A program made the position numbers and the translations under genes. A stretch of 64,000 bases of DNA from Anaerocolumna jejuensis DSM 15929 (GTDB lineage: Bacteria; Bacillota; Clostridia; Lachnospirales; Lachnospiraceae). Under the pieces are notes generated by a model. The model was given only the letters and a program-made list of their open reading frames with translations, had not been told where the DNA came from and ran no database searches. The stretch lies in the NCBI RefSeq assembly GCF_900142215.1, contig NZ_FRAC01000021.1, positions 67,827-131,826 on the forward strand. The letters are read 5' to 3'. Below, piece after piece: positions 16,882-25,396 of the stretch (positions are counted from its first letter, which is position 1; every line of letters starts with the position of its first letter).

Positions 16882-17850
16882 TTAATATTCCACTACACCC
16901 ATATAACGTCTCATATCCAAAGGATGGCGGCGTTTATCCTGCAGTCCAGTACGATAAGCAACACTCATCGCATAAAAGAGGATAGGGTTAAAATATTCCA
17001 CGCAGGAATCATCTATTGCGCCGATACCCAATTCTTCCGCATCTATAACTTCATATTTCTTAGCATATTTCTTTAAGAAGGTAAGTGCTCTTTCATCCAT
17101 GACGCGGTTCGGACCTTTACTCATCAGAAGGATATATAAATGATCTTCATCTGTTACTTCAAAGGGTCCATGGAAGTATTCTCCGGAATGCAGGTAACAG
17201 CAATCCATCCACTGCATTTCCTGGAGGGAGCAGATAGAAAATCCGTAAGCCTGGGAATAAGAAGCACCGGAACCCATAATATAAAGGAAAGATTCGTCCG
17301 CATATTTTTCTGCGAATACCCAGGTGCGGTTCTTTACCTTATTTACTGCTGCACGTACAATTCCGTCAATTTTTTCAATGCCGTCCGCAATCCCATCATA
17401 CAATTTATAATTCGATTCCTGTACTTTCATGATTTCATTCAGGACGCGAAGTACGATTCCCTGGGGTTTATCCTTTTCCTTCACCGTATCTGCCCAATCA
17501 TAGACTACAGGTATCATGGAATCATCATTGCAGGCTGAATCCGGATTGTGTGTCATGGTGATGACAGCTGCCCCCCTGTTTTTACCCAGATGAGCTGCTT
17601 CCACCGTTTCTTTTGTATTACCGCCGTGGGAACAGATAAATACAAGACTGTTTTTACCCAGATGTTTCGGCGGAGCAATAACAAACTCTTTACTGGTATA
17701 CCAAGCTCCATGCATGGTTTCCGATTCTGTCTGTATAAAATAGAAACCCGGATATAAATCGACCAAAGAGCCGCCGCAGGCAACAAAGTAAACATCCTTG
17801 ATTTCCTCATGTTCTTTTATAATTTTTTGTACTAATTCTTTTGCATTCAT
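16882..17850 (-). CDS. frlB: fructoselysine-6-phosphate deglycase-like SIS protein
   Basis: 322 residues with two SIS sugar-isomerase domains, as in FrlB and the isomerase half of GlmS. It would split fructoselysine 6-phosphate into glucose 6-phosphate and lysine. Visible: CGGSLVDLYPGFYFI at the start, FICSHGGNTKETVEAAHLG (phosphosugar loop, about 70-88), then GSGASYSQAYGFSICSLQEMQW and the HSGEYFHGPFEV loop carrying a likely catalytic Glu. A clear GGAGGAT site precedes the ATG. It is 17 bases from frlD, so both are one operon with the carrier upstream. Confidence 0.85.
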   Translation of the reverse strand: MNAKELVQKIIKEHEEIKDVYFVACGGSLVDLYPGFYFIQTESETMHGAWYTSKEFVIAPPKHLGKNSLVFICSHGGNTKETVEAAHLGKNRGAAVITMTHNPDSACNDDSMIPVVYDWADTVKEKDKPQGIVLRVLNEIMKVQESNYKLYDGIADGIEKIDGIVRAAVNKVKNRTWVFAEKYADESFLYIMGSGASYSQAYGFSICSLQEMQWMDCCYLHSGEYFHGPFEVTDEDHLYILLMSKGPNRVMDERALTFLKKYAKKYEVIDAEELGIGAIDDSCVEYFNPILFYAMSVAYRTGLQDKRRHPLDMRRYMGVVEY

Positions 17851-17887
17851 TTTTTATCCTCCATAAAATTTAATTCTATTGTTTATG

Positions 17888-19306
17888 TTAAAGCTGTGCG
17901 GAAATTGCACAGAATACCATAGCTAAAATTGTGATAACAATAAAGAATTTCCAGATTGTTTTCCACCATTGTCCAAAGGAAATCTTACAAACTGCAAGTC
18001 CGGCTACGGTCATACCTGCGGTGGGGCTGATCATATTCGTCAGCTGATTTGCAAATTGCATAACAGTAACACTCGCTTCCGGATTAACTCCCTGTAAGTC
18101 ACATAACGGAGCCATAATAGGCATGGTAAGGGAAGCTAAGGCGGAGGAAGAAGGTACCAGAATGGAAAGCAGGGACTGTACCAGATACATAACCGTTGTA
18201 AATGCTACGCTGCCGATATTGGCAAGGCTGTTGGATAAACTATTTAATATGGTATCAATAATCATCCCGCTTTCTGCAACGACTAAAATACCACGGCAGA
18301 CACCAACTACTACTGCAGCAAATGCCAGATCCTTAACTCCGGTTACAAATTCTTCTGCTATTTCTTTTTCTTTCAGACCGCCGGCTATACCCATTAAGAT
18401 ACCCATAACCAGGAATATGGCAGATATTTCATCCATATACCAGTGATATTTTAAGATACCGAATACAATCGTACCCATACCCAGAGCAAAAATACCAAGT
18501 ACTAATTTATGGCGGAGGGTAAATTCTGTGTTCTCTTCATCCATTGCAAATTCATGTTTTTTTAGCTGATCATCCTGGTAGGTAATAGAGCAAGCCGGAT
18601 TCTTGTGCACTTTTGCCGCATAGCGCATGACAAAGATAATGGAGATAGCCATCATGATAATCCACCAAATAAAACGGTAGATTAACTGAGGATTTCCCTG
18701 AATCCCTGCAACACCCTGTGCTATAAGCACATTAAAAGGATTTGTAGTGGAGGCTGCATAGCCAATCTGAGGTCCTAAGAATACGACCATAAAGGTGGTC
18801 ATGGAATCATACCCCATTGCAAAAAATATTGGGATGAGCATAATGTAAAACGGAATTACTTCTTCCGACATACCAAATGTGGTTCCGCCGATACCAAGCA
18901 ACAGCATCACAATCGGTATCAGCAATACTTCTTTTCCCTGAAGCTTTCTGATTACTCTGCGGATTCCCATATTCATGGCATTGGTTTTTGTCAGGATCTG
19001 AAACGTTCCACCAATCAAAAGAATAAAGGCTACCACATCGGCAGCTGCCTGAATTCCCCTGGTAGGCGCCATCAGAATTTCTAACAACCCCTGACGCAGA
19101 TCAGTTCCGTCGTTACTAATTTTTTCAATTACTTTATAGGTTCCGGAAATTGCTACTTCCCTTTCACCGGCCGGTGTATCGATTAATTCTCTTTGAAACT
19201 GTCCGCTTGGTAAAATCCAAGTCATTATGGCAAATACAATGATTAATACAAATGCTAATGTATAAACATGGGGCAAAGCGAATTTAAACTTTTTCTTTTC
19301 ATTCAT
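17888..19306 (-). CDS. YfcC family (C4-dicarboxylate-type) membrane carrier
   Basis: About 472 residues with some 11-12 membrane segments. It belongs to the YfcC family within the DcuC/AbgT-like carriers. ALPHVYTLAFVLIIVFAIMTWILPSG at the N-terminus, then LGIGGTTFGMSEE, GYDSMTTFMVVFLGPQIGYAASTTNPFN and SSSALASLTMPIMAPL are characteristic. In this operon it most likely imports the fructosamine substrate or exports the released amine; this is inferred from context. The start at 19306 follows GAGAGGT by six bases. Its first codons overlap the end of the broken epimerase frame by eight bases. Confidence 0.85.
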   Translation of the reverse strand: MNEKKKFKFALPHVYTLAFVLIIVFAIMTWILPSGQFQRELIDTPAGEREVAISGTYKVIEKISNDGTDLRQGLLEILMAPTRGIQAAADVVAFILLIGGTFQILTKTNAMNMGIRRVIRKLQGKEVLLIPIVMLLLGIGGTTFGMSEEVIPFYIMLIPIFFAMGYDSMTTFMVVFLGPQIGYAASTTNPFNVLIAQGVAGIQGNPQLIYRFIWWIIMMAISIIFVMRYAAKVHKNPACSITYQDDQLKKHEFAMDEENTEFTLRHKLVLGIFALGMGTIVFGILKYHWYMDEISAIFLVMGILMGIAGGLKEKEIAEEFVTGVKDLAFAAVVVGVCRGILVVAESGMIIDTILNSLSNSLANIGSVAFTTVMYLVQSLLSILVPSSSALASLTMPIMAPLCDLQGVNPEASVTVMQFANQLTNMISPTAGMTVAGLAVCKISFGQWWKTIWKFFIVITILAMVFCAISAQL

Positions 19307-19570
19307 AATCGTACCTCTCTCCAATACAGTATTTATCTAATAAATGGTCATTAGCTGCCATATTTCGCATATCGTGGGAATCCGGCTTTTCAAAATAACT
19401 GAAATCCGTGATTTCCTGCCCTAAGTAACCTTTATACCCTCTCCGATCTAGTATTTTTAACCAGCTCTCTAAATCATGATTTCCATCTCCCCAGATAAGA
19501 TGTCCAAGTGGGGAGCCCCAGGCCATAATTCAATGGTCTTTACCCCTAATGCCGCCTGGGTTTCTCCTTC
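19299..19570 (-). pseudogene. C-terminal remnant of a FrlC-type sugar epimerase
   Basis: Only about the last 80 residues of a xylose-isomerase-like TIM-barrel protein remain: GHLIWGDGNHDLESWLKIL and GYKGYLGQEITDFSYFE, then RNMAAND near the end. This is the metal-site end of FrlC/IolE-type isomerase/epimerases. The frame shifts near 19520, where an upstream phase reads AALGVKTIELWPG. The N-terminal 200 residues are missing, replaced by the end of the amidohydrolase gene, so a deletion fused the two. FrlC interconverts psicoselysine and fructoselysine, so this locus has probably lost that branch. Confidence 0.75.
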
Positions 19571-19574
19571 ATTT

Positions 19575-21140
19575 TTAATTAGCAGACTCTTTCTTGTATA
19601 CGATACGCCCGTCGACGATTGTCATTGATACCTTGACATCGCGCATTTGTTCCATAGGAACTTGAAATACATTATTATCCAGTACGGTAATATCTGCGAT
19701 TTTTCCTTCTTCCAGGGTTCCATATTTCTCTTCCATTCCAAGATTTTTCTGACCGCCTAAAGTCCAGGCTTTCAATATTTCAGCAATGGCTATGGTATTA
19801 TGTTTGTTAAATGGTTCCCCTCCCTCTGGAAAATATCCGCCGCATCCATGATAGATGGATTCCGGAATATCGGTTATCATAAGGGGAAGGTCCGTGGCTC
19901 CGGAAAGTACGACTCCGCTGTCTATCATTTTTCTCCGGTTCCAGTAATACTGTCCTCGTTCCTTACCAATGGTTTCCAGGATTGCCGCTTTGACTTCATC
20001 ACCGGAATCTAATGACATAATCTGAAAATAGATTTCTCCTATTACCCCCAGTTCTCCCATACGCTCTAAATCTTCCGGAGCCGTAAACTCCATGTCTGTA
20101 ATCGCATGCCTGTTTAATACTTTATTATTTTCCTTTTTACACTTATCAAAAATATCCAGTACCTTATGAACCGCACCATCCCCCTGTGCATGGAGTGAAT
20201 AACGGAAGCCATTTTGATCTGCCAGTAGAACTTCCTTCTCAATTCCTTCATAATCAATATGGATTGAGCAGCAGGAATCAGTTCCTTCATAGAGTTTTAA
20301 CAGGTCTCCCTTTTTACTTGCTACGGTTCCGTCCGTCATCCGGTTATAGCCTGAAAATCGAACAAAGTCGCCGGTAAACTTTTCTCTCATTTGTTTTCCG
20401 TGTTCAATATTAATTCCTTCCCCAACGGGCTGGGACATGAAAAATATTCGCAGGGTTAATTCTTTGCTTTCTTCTTTTTCTTTTAAGAATGTATCAAATC
20501 CATAGAAATCATCAAATCCCATTTCCTTGACGGCGGTAACACCTCTGCTGTTTAATAATTTCATATAATCCCTGAACTCTTTTTCAATATAAGTTCTGTC
20601 ATTTAAATACTCCCGCATGATTTTGTAATATGCCTCCGGATAACAAGTAGAAGGTGTAAAGCCGTAAGCATCCTTTGCGGCTTTGTTCATGATACAGGTG
20701 CTTCTGTTAGCCGAAAATAATATAACGGGTCTCTCCGGATATTTCTGATTTAATAGCTCCTCTATGCCTTTAGCCGGAAACCGGTTTACATCCCATCCAT
20801 GGCCATAAATAGTCTGCCCTTCCTTAAGTGTTCTTGCATATTCCTTAATTTTTCCAAAGCACATCTCTTCTGAATCGACCTCTGAAAGATCCATTCCAAT
20901 ATGGTAGATAGCATATCCGGTAAAAAAGGTATGTACATCTACAAAACCCGGTGTTATAAGCTGGTCCTTCAAATCCAAAACCTTAGTATTTTCTCCAATT
21001 AATTCTTTGTAAGAATCATCCATTCCTACTTTGATGATTGTGTTACCGGAAACAGCGATATAGCCTTTTTCTGGTTTTTCATTTAAACCTGTGAAAATAT
21101 AATTGGAGCGCAAGATTAAATCAATATTAATTTTGCACAT
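19575..21140 (-). CDS. YtcJ-type metal-dependent amidohydrolase
   Basis: 521 residues of the amidohydrolase 3 (YtcJ-like) family: beta-sandwich start, then the TIM barrel beginning at QLITPGFVDVHTFFTGYA, where the usual HxH metal pair is HTF rather than HTH. Later metal ligands are suggested by LHAQGDGAVHKVLDIF and NRHAITDMEFTAPED, and the DLPLM loop near the end replaces the usual Asp region. The first gene of the frl operon, it may release an acyl group or cleave an amide on a sugar-amine conjugate before import or phosphorylation. The substrate is not determinable here. The ribosome site GGGAGGG is ten bases upstream. Confidence 0.85.
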   Translation of the reverse strand: MCKINIDLILRSNYIFTGLNEKPEKGYIAVSGNTIIKVGMDDSYKELIGENTKVLDLKDQLITPGFVDVHTFFTGYAIYHIGMDLSEVDSEEMCFGKIKEYARTLKEGQTIYGHGWDVNRFPAKGIEELLNQKYPERPVILFSANRSTCIMNKAAKDAYGFTPSTCYPEAYYKIMREYLNDRTYIEKEFRDYMKLLNSRGVTAVKEMGFDDFYGFDTFLKEKEESKELTLRIFFMSQPVGEGINIEHGKQMREKFTGDFVRFSGYNRMTDGTVASKKGDLLKLYEGTDSCCSIHIDYEGIEKEVLLADQNGFRYSLHAQGDGAVHKVLDIFDKCKKENNKVLNRHAITDMEFTAPEDLERMGELGVIGEIYFQIMSLDSGDEVKAAILETIGKERGQYYWNRRKMIDSGVVLSGATDLPLMITDIPESIYHGCGGYFPEGGEPFNKHNTIAIAEILKAWTLGGQKNLGMEEKYGTLEEGKIADITVLDNNVFQVPMEQMRDVKVSMTIVDGRIVYKKESAN

Positions 21141-21188
21141 TTTTCAATACCCTCCCATTTCATTTTTGCGTGTTTTTACTATATCATA

Positions 21189-21354
21189 ATATAACGTTAT
21201 ATACAATAATAATTTCTAAATTTCTTATCCTTTGTCATTTGTTATAATTATTGGTTCTGTTTTTGTGCACAATGTACATTCAACAACCAAATTTATACAA
21301 TTTATAGGTCTTTATCAGAATAAGCTTGTTATTCCACGTCAACTATAGTATAGT
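21189..21354. promoter_or_regulatory. two palindromes in the frl/GntR divergent region
   Basis: A perfect 14-bp palindrome ATATAACGTTATAT lies at 21189-21202, near the frl operon start, and a perfect 13-bp ACTATAGTATAGT lies at 21342-21354, just ahead of the GntR-type gene and overlapping a -10-like TATAGT. They are the natural operator candidates for the adjacent regulator, giving repression of the frl operon and autoregulation. Confidence 0.5.
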
Positions 21355-21390
21355 GGAACTTAGATAAATCTTTACAAAGGAGTTACAATT

Positions 21391-22125
21391 ATGAAATTAA
21401 ATCCTGATAATGCGATTCCTTTATACCTGCAGCTAAAGGAAGAAATTAAAAACTCTATTAAAACAGGTGAATTGCATTATGGAGAAAAAATTCCTACCGA
21501 GACAGAAATCAGCGAACAATATAACGTAAGCCGTATTACTGTGCGCCGTGCTATAGAAGAACTTTCAAGAGAAGGCTTTTTAACAAAAAAACAGGGTAAA
21601 GGTACTTTTGTACAGGAACACAAAATACAACGCAAAATTGAACATTTGCTTAGCTTTAGTGAAGCTTGTGAAGCAAACGGTATGAACCCTACCAGTATGG
21701 TTACAAAAAAAGAAATCATCCATTTGACACAGGAAGATGCTAAAGCTATGAATGAAGAACCTGGCAGCTCTGCCATCTTTCTACAGCGTATCCGTCTGGC
21801 AGATGGCTCTCCTGTCATGTGTGAGAATAATCTATTTCCATATTCGCGTTTTTCATTTCTTTTAAACGAATCCTTAGACGGTTCCCTATACCGCTTATTG
21901 GAAGAAAAGCACGGAATACGTGTCTCCATTTCCACCAATTCTTATATCGATGTGGTCAGAGCAAATGGAGATATTGCTAAAAAATTGCAGGTATCCGGCG
22001 GAGAACCTCTTTTTTATCTGTATTGCCAGATGTATGATTCCAGAAAGGAACTTGTACATATCGGTAAGCAATATATTATCAGCGAGCGTTACCGGTTCTA
22101 TCTGGAAGATTATACGAAAACATGA
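21391..22125 (+). CDS. GntR/HutC-family (UTRA) transcriptional regulator
   Basis: 244 residues: winged helix-turn-helix at about 5-75 (ISEQYNVSRITVRRAIEELS, then GFLTKKQGKGTFV) and a UTRA ligand-binding domain at about 90-235 (IFLQRIRLADGSPVMCENNLFP). It is divergent from the fructosamine operon and is most likely its repressor, released by a phosphorylated sugar-amine, as FrlR is for the frl genes of Bacillus; that ligand is an inference. The ribosome site is AAAGGAG. A 26-bp stem terminator follows. Confidence 0.92.
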   Translation: MKLNPDNAIPLYLQLKEEIKNSIKTGELHYGEKIPTETEISEQYNVSRITVRRAIEELSREGFLTKKQGKGTFVQEHKIQRKIEHLLSFSEACEANGMNPTSMVTKKEIIHLTQEDAKAMNEEPGSSAIFLQRIRLADGSPVMCENNLFPYSRFSFLLNESLDGSLYRLLEEKHGIRVSISTNSYIDVVRANGDIAKKLQVSGGEPLFYLYCQMYDSRKELVHIGKQYIISERYRFYLEDYTKT

Positions 22126-22153
22126 TTACCTTCTGACCGCTTAGTTGAAAATT

Positions 22154-22217
22154 GAAAAAACTTGAGGAATAAAGAAAGCTTATATAACGTTGCTTTCTTT
22201 ATTCCTCAAGTTTTTTC
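22154..22217 (+). terminator. very strong intrinsic terminator with 26-bp stem
   Basis: GAAAAAACTTGAGGAATAAA at the start of the left arm (22154-22179) pairs perfectly with 22192-22217, a 26-bp stem with a 12-nt loop and flanking A and T runs, so it can act in both directions. The loop contains ATATAACGTT, ten bases of the palindrome found at 21189. Confidence 0.9.
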
Positions 22218-22310
22218 AGTTCTGACATCATATGTATTTATAGATACTTTCTCCTAGCAGCCTCTCATATTTCTTTGTTTGTCATTCTGCATTCTTCCAT
22301 TATCAGAAGT

Positions 22311-22493
22311 TTAATGATTATGCCAGTCATAAAACGAATTATCCGGCAGAATTTCTGCATAAGCACTGCAAATGATTCCATTATCACATACTCTGCTGTT
22401 GCATTGAAACGATATATTTACTCCATCAAAATTTAAATACTCTGCCTCTATCTCTGAAACAAATTTTTTCATATCTATCATAGGAAAATACAT
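22311..22493 (-). CDS. uncharacterised short open frame
   Basis: 60 codons without a recognisable domain; it includes two Cys-containing stretches (FQCNSRVCDNGIICSAY) and ends WHNH. The open frame extends a further 14 codons upstream without a start, and there is no ribosome site before the ATG at 22493. It may be a gene fragment. The surrounding 22218-22740 stretch holds nothing else I can support. Confidence 0.2.
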   Translation of the reverse strand: MYFPMIDMKKFVSEIEAEYLNFDGVNISFQCNSRVCDNGIICSAYAEILPDNSFYDWHNH

Positions 22494-22743
22494 TTTAATC
22501 AGTTCTGCGTCATATTTATACCTGTGCCTTTCCCTGTTGGTTACTTACAATAACATTTTTTGTTACAGGTATACGGATACACATAATATTATTAACAACG
22601 GAAACAGGAATCCTAGTTTTTTCTTCATGATAAATCTCTTTTAAATTAACAATTTTAAGTAATTACTTCTTTCATAGTCTCTAATTATATCACTGATAGA
22701 ATCTGAATTCTACTAATAAACTGGTAAAAACTGAATCATGTAT

Positions 22744-23150
22744 GGTAAATGTGGCAGATGGATGGAGAGAAGGAACGTGTGAGTACCCGGGGAGGTCTGT
22801 ATGGAACGCCTTGAAAGAGGTAACTATTATCACAAGGTAATACTGAACATACAGAAGTCGGCAGAGGTCATATTAGCCGAGAGGTGAAGGATGAAAGGCT
22901 GATACAGTGGATTAAGAGGTACCTAAAGAGTGGGGTCATGGAAAATGGCATAGTCATGGACGCAGAAGGAGGTTCTCCACAGGGTGGAAATCTGTCGCCA
23001 TTATTGGCAAATGTTTATCTCAATGAGTTTAACAAAGAATTCCAAAAGAGAGGTGTTCCGTTTGTACGTTATTCAGATGATTTCGTTCTGCTGGCAACGA
23101 GCGAAAGAGCCGCTAAGAGACTCCTGGAAACAAGCACAAACATTTTCCTT
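22744..23150 (+). mobile_element. remnant of a group II intron reverse transcriptase
   Basis: Broken coding sequence of a group II intron-encoded reverse transcriptase/maturase. The start region reads MDGEKERVSTRGGLYGTP, a familiar beginning of these proteins, and then meets stops. Without the first fingers domain it continues from about 22884 as DERLIQWIKRYLKSG, GSPQGGNLSPLLANVYLNEF and the catalytic YSDDF (the YxDD box), and breaks off after AAKRLLE. Much of the protein, the X and endonuclease domains and recognisable intron RNA domains V/VI are missing. It is inactive. Confidence 0.8.
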
Positions 23151-23230
23151 ACATCTCCTTACATTCTAATTTCCATGCATATCGTAAGCTTGCCTGCAAT
23201 GCTGCCACAACAAACCCATGAGGCCCAATA

Positions 23231-23489
23231 ATGGCTGTGTACACAGATGACCAAGGAGGTTGTTTTGGAGTTTTGTCTCAAGAGGTTCCTTATGACACTT
23301 AGGCGGCAGGAAACGTGACTAGGTAAACCAGCGCCACTGTTTGATCTTGATACCTAACACAGCCAAATATGTCACAGCGAGTTTGGCGCTGGTTTACCTG
23401 CCTGTCACGTTTTCTGCCGCATTAGTGGAATAAGGGTTCTCGCGTAACAAAACTCCAAAACAACCTCCTTGGTCATCGTCCGTCCCCAT
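23231..23489. repeat. long hairpin element, copy 1
   Basis: An imperfect palindrome of about 259 nt. The outermost perfect arms are 31 bp (23246-23276 with 23447-23477). Second arms GCGGCAGGAAACGTGAC / GTCACGTTTTCTGCCGC, with one mismatch, and third arms around CCAGCGCCA / TGGCGCTGG continue inward to a roughly 45-nt loop. The edges read ATGG and CCAT. It is nearly identical to the element at 58195-58451 and shares its core with 49812-50046. It sits between the intron remnant and the 3' end of the ABC permease gene. No open frame or target-site duplication is seen. Confidence 0.85.
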
Positions 23490-23522
23490 AACCCTCATAC
23501 ATCTGCCATGTCGATGCTGCCC

Positions 23523-24389
23523 TTACCCCTTGACAGCACCTGCCGCTATCCCATTAATAAACTGCTTCTGCAGAAACGTAAACATAACAATCAAAGGCAA
23601 TGCACACAGCACACAAGCTGCAAACAAAACATTCCACTGGGCCGGATTCTCACGGTCCCCCAGGAACTGTATCATCCCCACGGGCAGGGAGTACTGGGAG
23701 GACTTGGAGATAAATACCATGGGAAAGAAATAGTCATTCCATATCCACAGGGACTGGGTTATGATTACGGATACTGTTGCCGGCTTTAAAAGGGGAAATA
23801 CAATCTGCCGGTACCTCTGCCAGAGATTGGCCCCATCCAGAAAGGCGGATTCCTCCACCTCCGCCGGAACGCCTTTTAAAAAGCCCGTAAAGAGGAAGGT
23901 GGAAAAAGGAAGGCTGCAGGTTATAAACATAATCATAGGTGTAAACCTTGTATTGGGTATATTCAGGCCGCCGAATATCTGAGCAATAGGGACGATAACC
24001 ATCTGTGCCGGAATCACCAGCCCTGCGATAAAGAAATAATAAAGGCCCTTGCTGAGCCCTTTCTTAATCCTTGCAACAGGATAGGCAGCCATAGATGAAA
24101 TCAGGACTATCACCACAACGGAGCCTCCGGTGGTCATGATACTGTTTAACAGCTGCATGGGATAGTTCATTTTAGCGTAAGCTGTACGATAACTCTTAAG
24201 TGAGAACTGGACAAAGAGGTTTAAGGGCGACTGCATATTGCCGGGCTCTCTTAAAGAACTGGAAAGTACAATAAGGAGGGGTGATATTACAATAAGGCAG
24301 AACAATATCAGCAGTATGTATATTACCAGCACGGAAAGCGAAAACTTTTCTGTCTTTTCAACCTCTTTCAAGGCTTTTCCTTTCACCAT
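23523..24389 (-). CDS. carbohydrate ABC transporter permease (MalG type, CUT1)
   Basis: 288 residues, six membrane segments. It carries the EAA loop typical of binding-protein-dependent permeases (VPAEVEESAFLDGANLWQRY, about 180-200) and the MalG-type ending INGIAAGAVKG. It forms the membrane channel with the permease encoded immediately upstream, whose stop overlaps this start by one base (TAATG). No ATPase gene is in the cluster; CUT1 systems in Firmicutes commonly share an unlinked MsmX-type ATPase. Confidence 0.93.
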   Translation of the reverse strand: MVKGKALKEVEKTEKFSLSVLVIYILLILFCLIVISPLLIVLSSSLREPGNMQSPLNLFVQFSLKSYRTAYAKMNYPMQLLNSIMTTGGSVVVIVLISSMAAYPVARIKKGLSKGLYYFFIAGLVIPAQMVIVPIAQIFGGLNIPNTRFTPMIMFITCSLPFSTFLFTGFLKGVPAEVEESAFLDGANLWQRYRQIVFPLLKPATVSVIITQSLWIWNDYFFPMVFISKSSQYSLPVGMIQFLGDRENPAQWNVLFAACVLCALPLIVMFTFLQKQFINGIAAGAVKG

Positions 24390-25297
24390 TATAATTCCAC
24401 CTCTCTTTTATTCAGAATAATAAGCATACAGATTGTGATCAATATGATAACCAGGAAGGATACCACGGAAAAGGCACTGGCTTTTCCCATCATCTGGTCC
24501 GTAAATGCAATCTTATATATGGTAAACATTAACGTATTGGTAGATTTGCCCGGCCCGCCGTTTGTCATAATAAAGGAGTAATCAAATGCTTTCAGTCCGG
24601 CAATTACATTTAATATAACGTTAATTGTTATAGTCGCTGAAATAAGGGGTAACTTTATTCTGCGGATCAGCTGCCATTCGGTGCAGCCGTCTATCTTACC
24701 GGCTTCAATAAGGCTTTCGTCAACGGTCTGAAGCCCCGCCAGGTAAATAATCATAGTGGTACCAAAGCCCTTCCAGATTTCCACCAGCGCAATACCGTAC
24801 AAGGCTGTCTTATAATTGCCCAGAATATTAAAGGATGCTCCATCCAAACCAATTAGATTCATAAGGGAGGCTATCATACCGGAATCCGGCATATATACAT
24901 AGGACCAGATAAAACCTACCACAATAGCACTGAAAAGTGCCGGAATATAAGCTGCCGTACGAAAGAATCCCTTGCCTCTTAATTTCATGTTAAGAAGCAT
25001 TGCCATTACAAGCCCGAGCAGATTGCTTCCGATCACGATTGTTAACGCATATATCAGGGTATTTTTAATAGAATTTACCAGGGTGCCTTCCTTAAGCAGT
25101 GTTGCATAGTTTTTTAAGCCCACAAAGTCATAATTGTAATTTATGCCGTTAAAATTAGTTACACTGTAGAAAAAAAGCTGGAAAACCGGCAGAACCCAGA
25201 ATACCAGGAACAGCACCAGGGCAGGTATCACAAATAGGTACATTCTGTCCGGGAATACAAGCGCATGACTGCCGGAGGATCTTTTTTTCTTTTCCAT
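24389..25297 (-). CDS. carbohydrate ABC transporter permease (MalF/UgpA type, CUT1)
   Basis: About 302 residues with six membrane helices; PDRMYLFVIPALVLFLVFWVLPV is the first. The EAA loop is TVDESLIEAGKIDGCTEWQL (about 190-210). Start 25297 (MEKKKRSS) is preceded by AAAGGAG; the open frame runs further upstream, but through a GC-rich hairpin. It works with the second permease and the lipoprotein in the same operon (order: binding protein, this permease, second permease) to import a sugar or oligosaccharide. Confidence 0.93.
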   Translation of the reverse strand: MEKKKRSSGSHALVFPDRMYLFVIPALVLFLVFWVLPVFQLFFYSVTNFNGINYNYDFVGLKNYATLLKEGTLVNSIKNTLIYALTIVIGSNLLGLVMAMLLNMKLRGKGFFRTAAYIPALFSAIVVGFIWSYVYMPDSGMIASLMNLIGLDGASFNILGNYKTALYGIALVEIWKGFGTTMIIYLAGLQTVDESLIEAGKIDGCTEWQLIRRIKLPLISATITINVILNVIAGLKAFDYSFIMTNGGPGKSTNTLMFTIYKIAFTDQMMGKASAFSVVSFLVIILITICMLIILNKREVEL

Positions 25298-25323
25298 AGC
25301 CGCTCCTTTCAAGGGGGACAGGG

Positions 25324-25356
25324 GCCGGCAGTCCCCTGCGGGGCAGTCCTGCCGGC
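25324..25356 (-). other. GC-rich intercistronic hairpin
   Basis: GCCGGCAG (25324-25331) pairs with CTGCCGGC (25349-25356), with CCCC/GGGG inside, in the gap between the binding-protein and first permease genes. Such hairpins often give higher expression of the binding protein by partial termination or transcript protection. Confidence 0.6.
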
Positions 25357-25396
25357 GAAGCGGATTTCCCGCACCTTCCATCCTCCGATAATACAA

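Noticed and set aside
23227..23489. Hairpin element considered as an IS
   Set aside because: No transposase frame exists inside its 260 nt and no target-site duplication was seen; at most it is a non-autonomous element.
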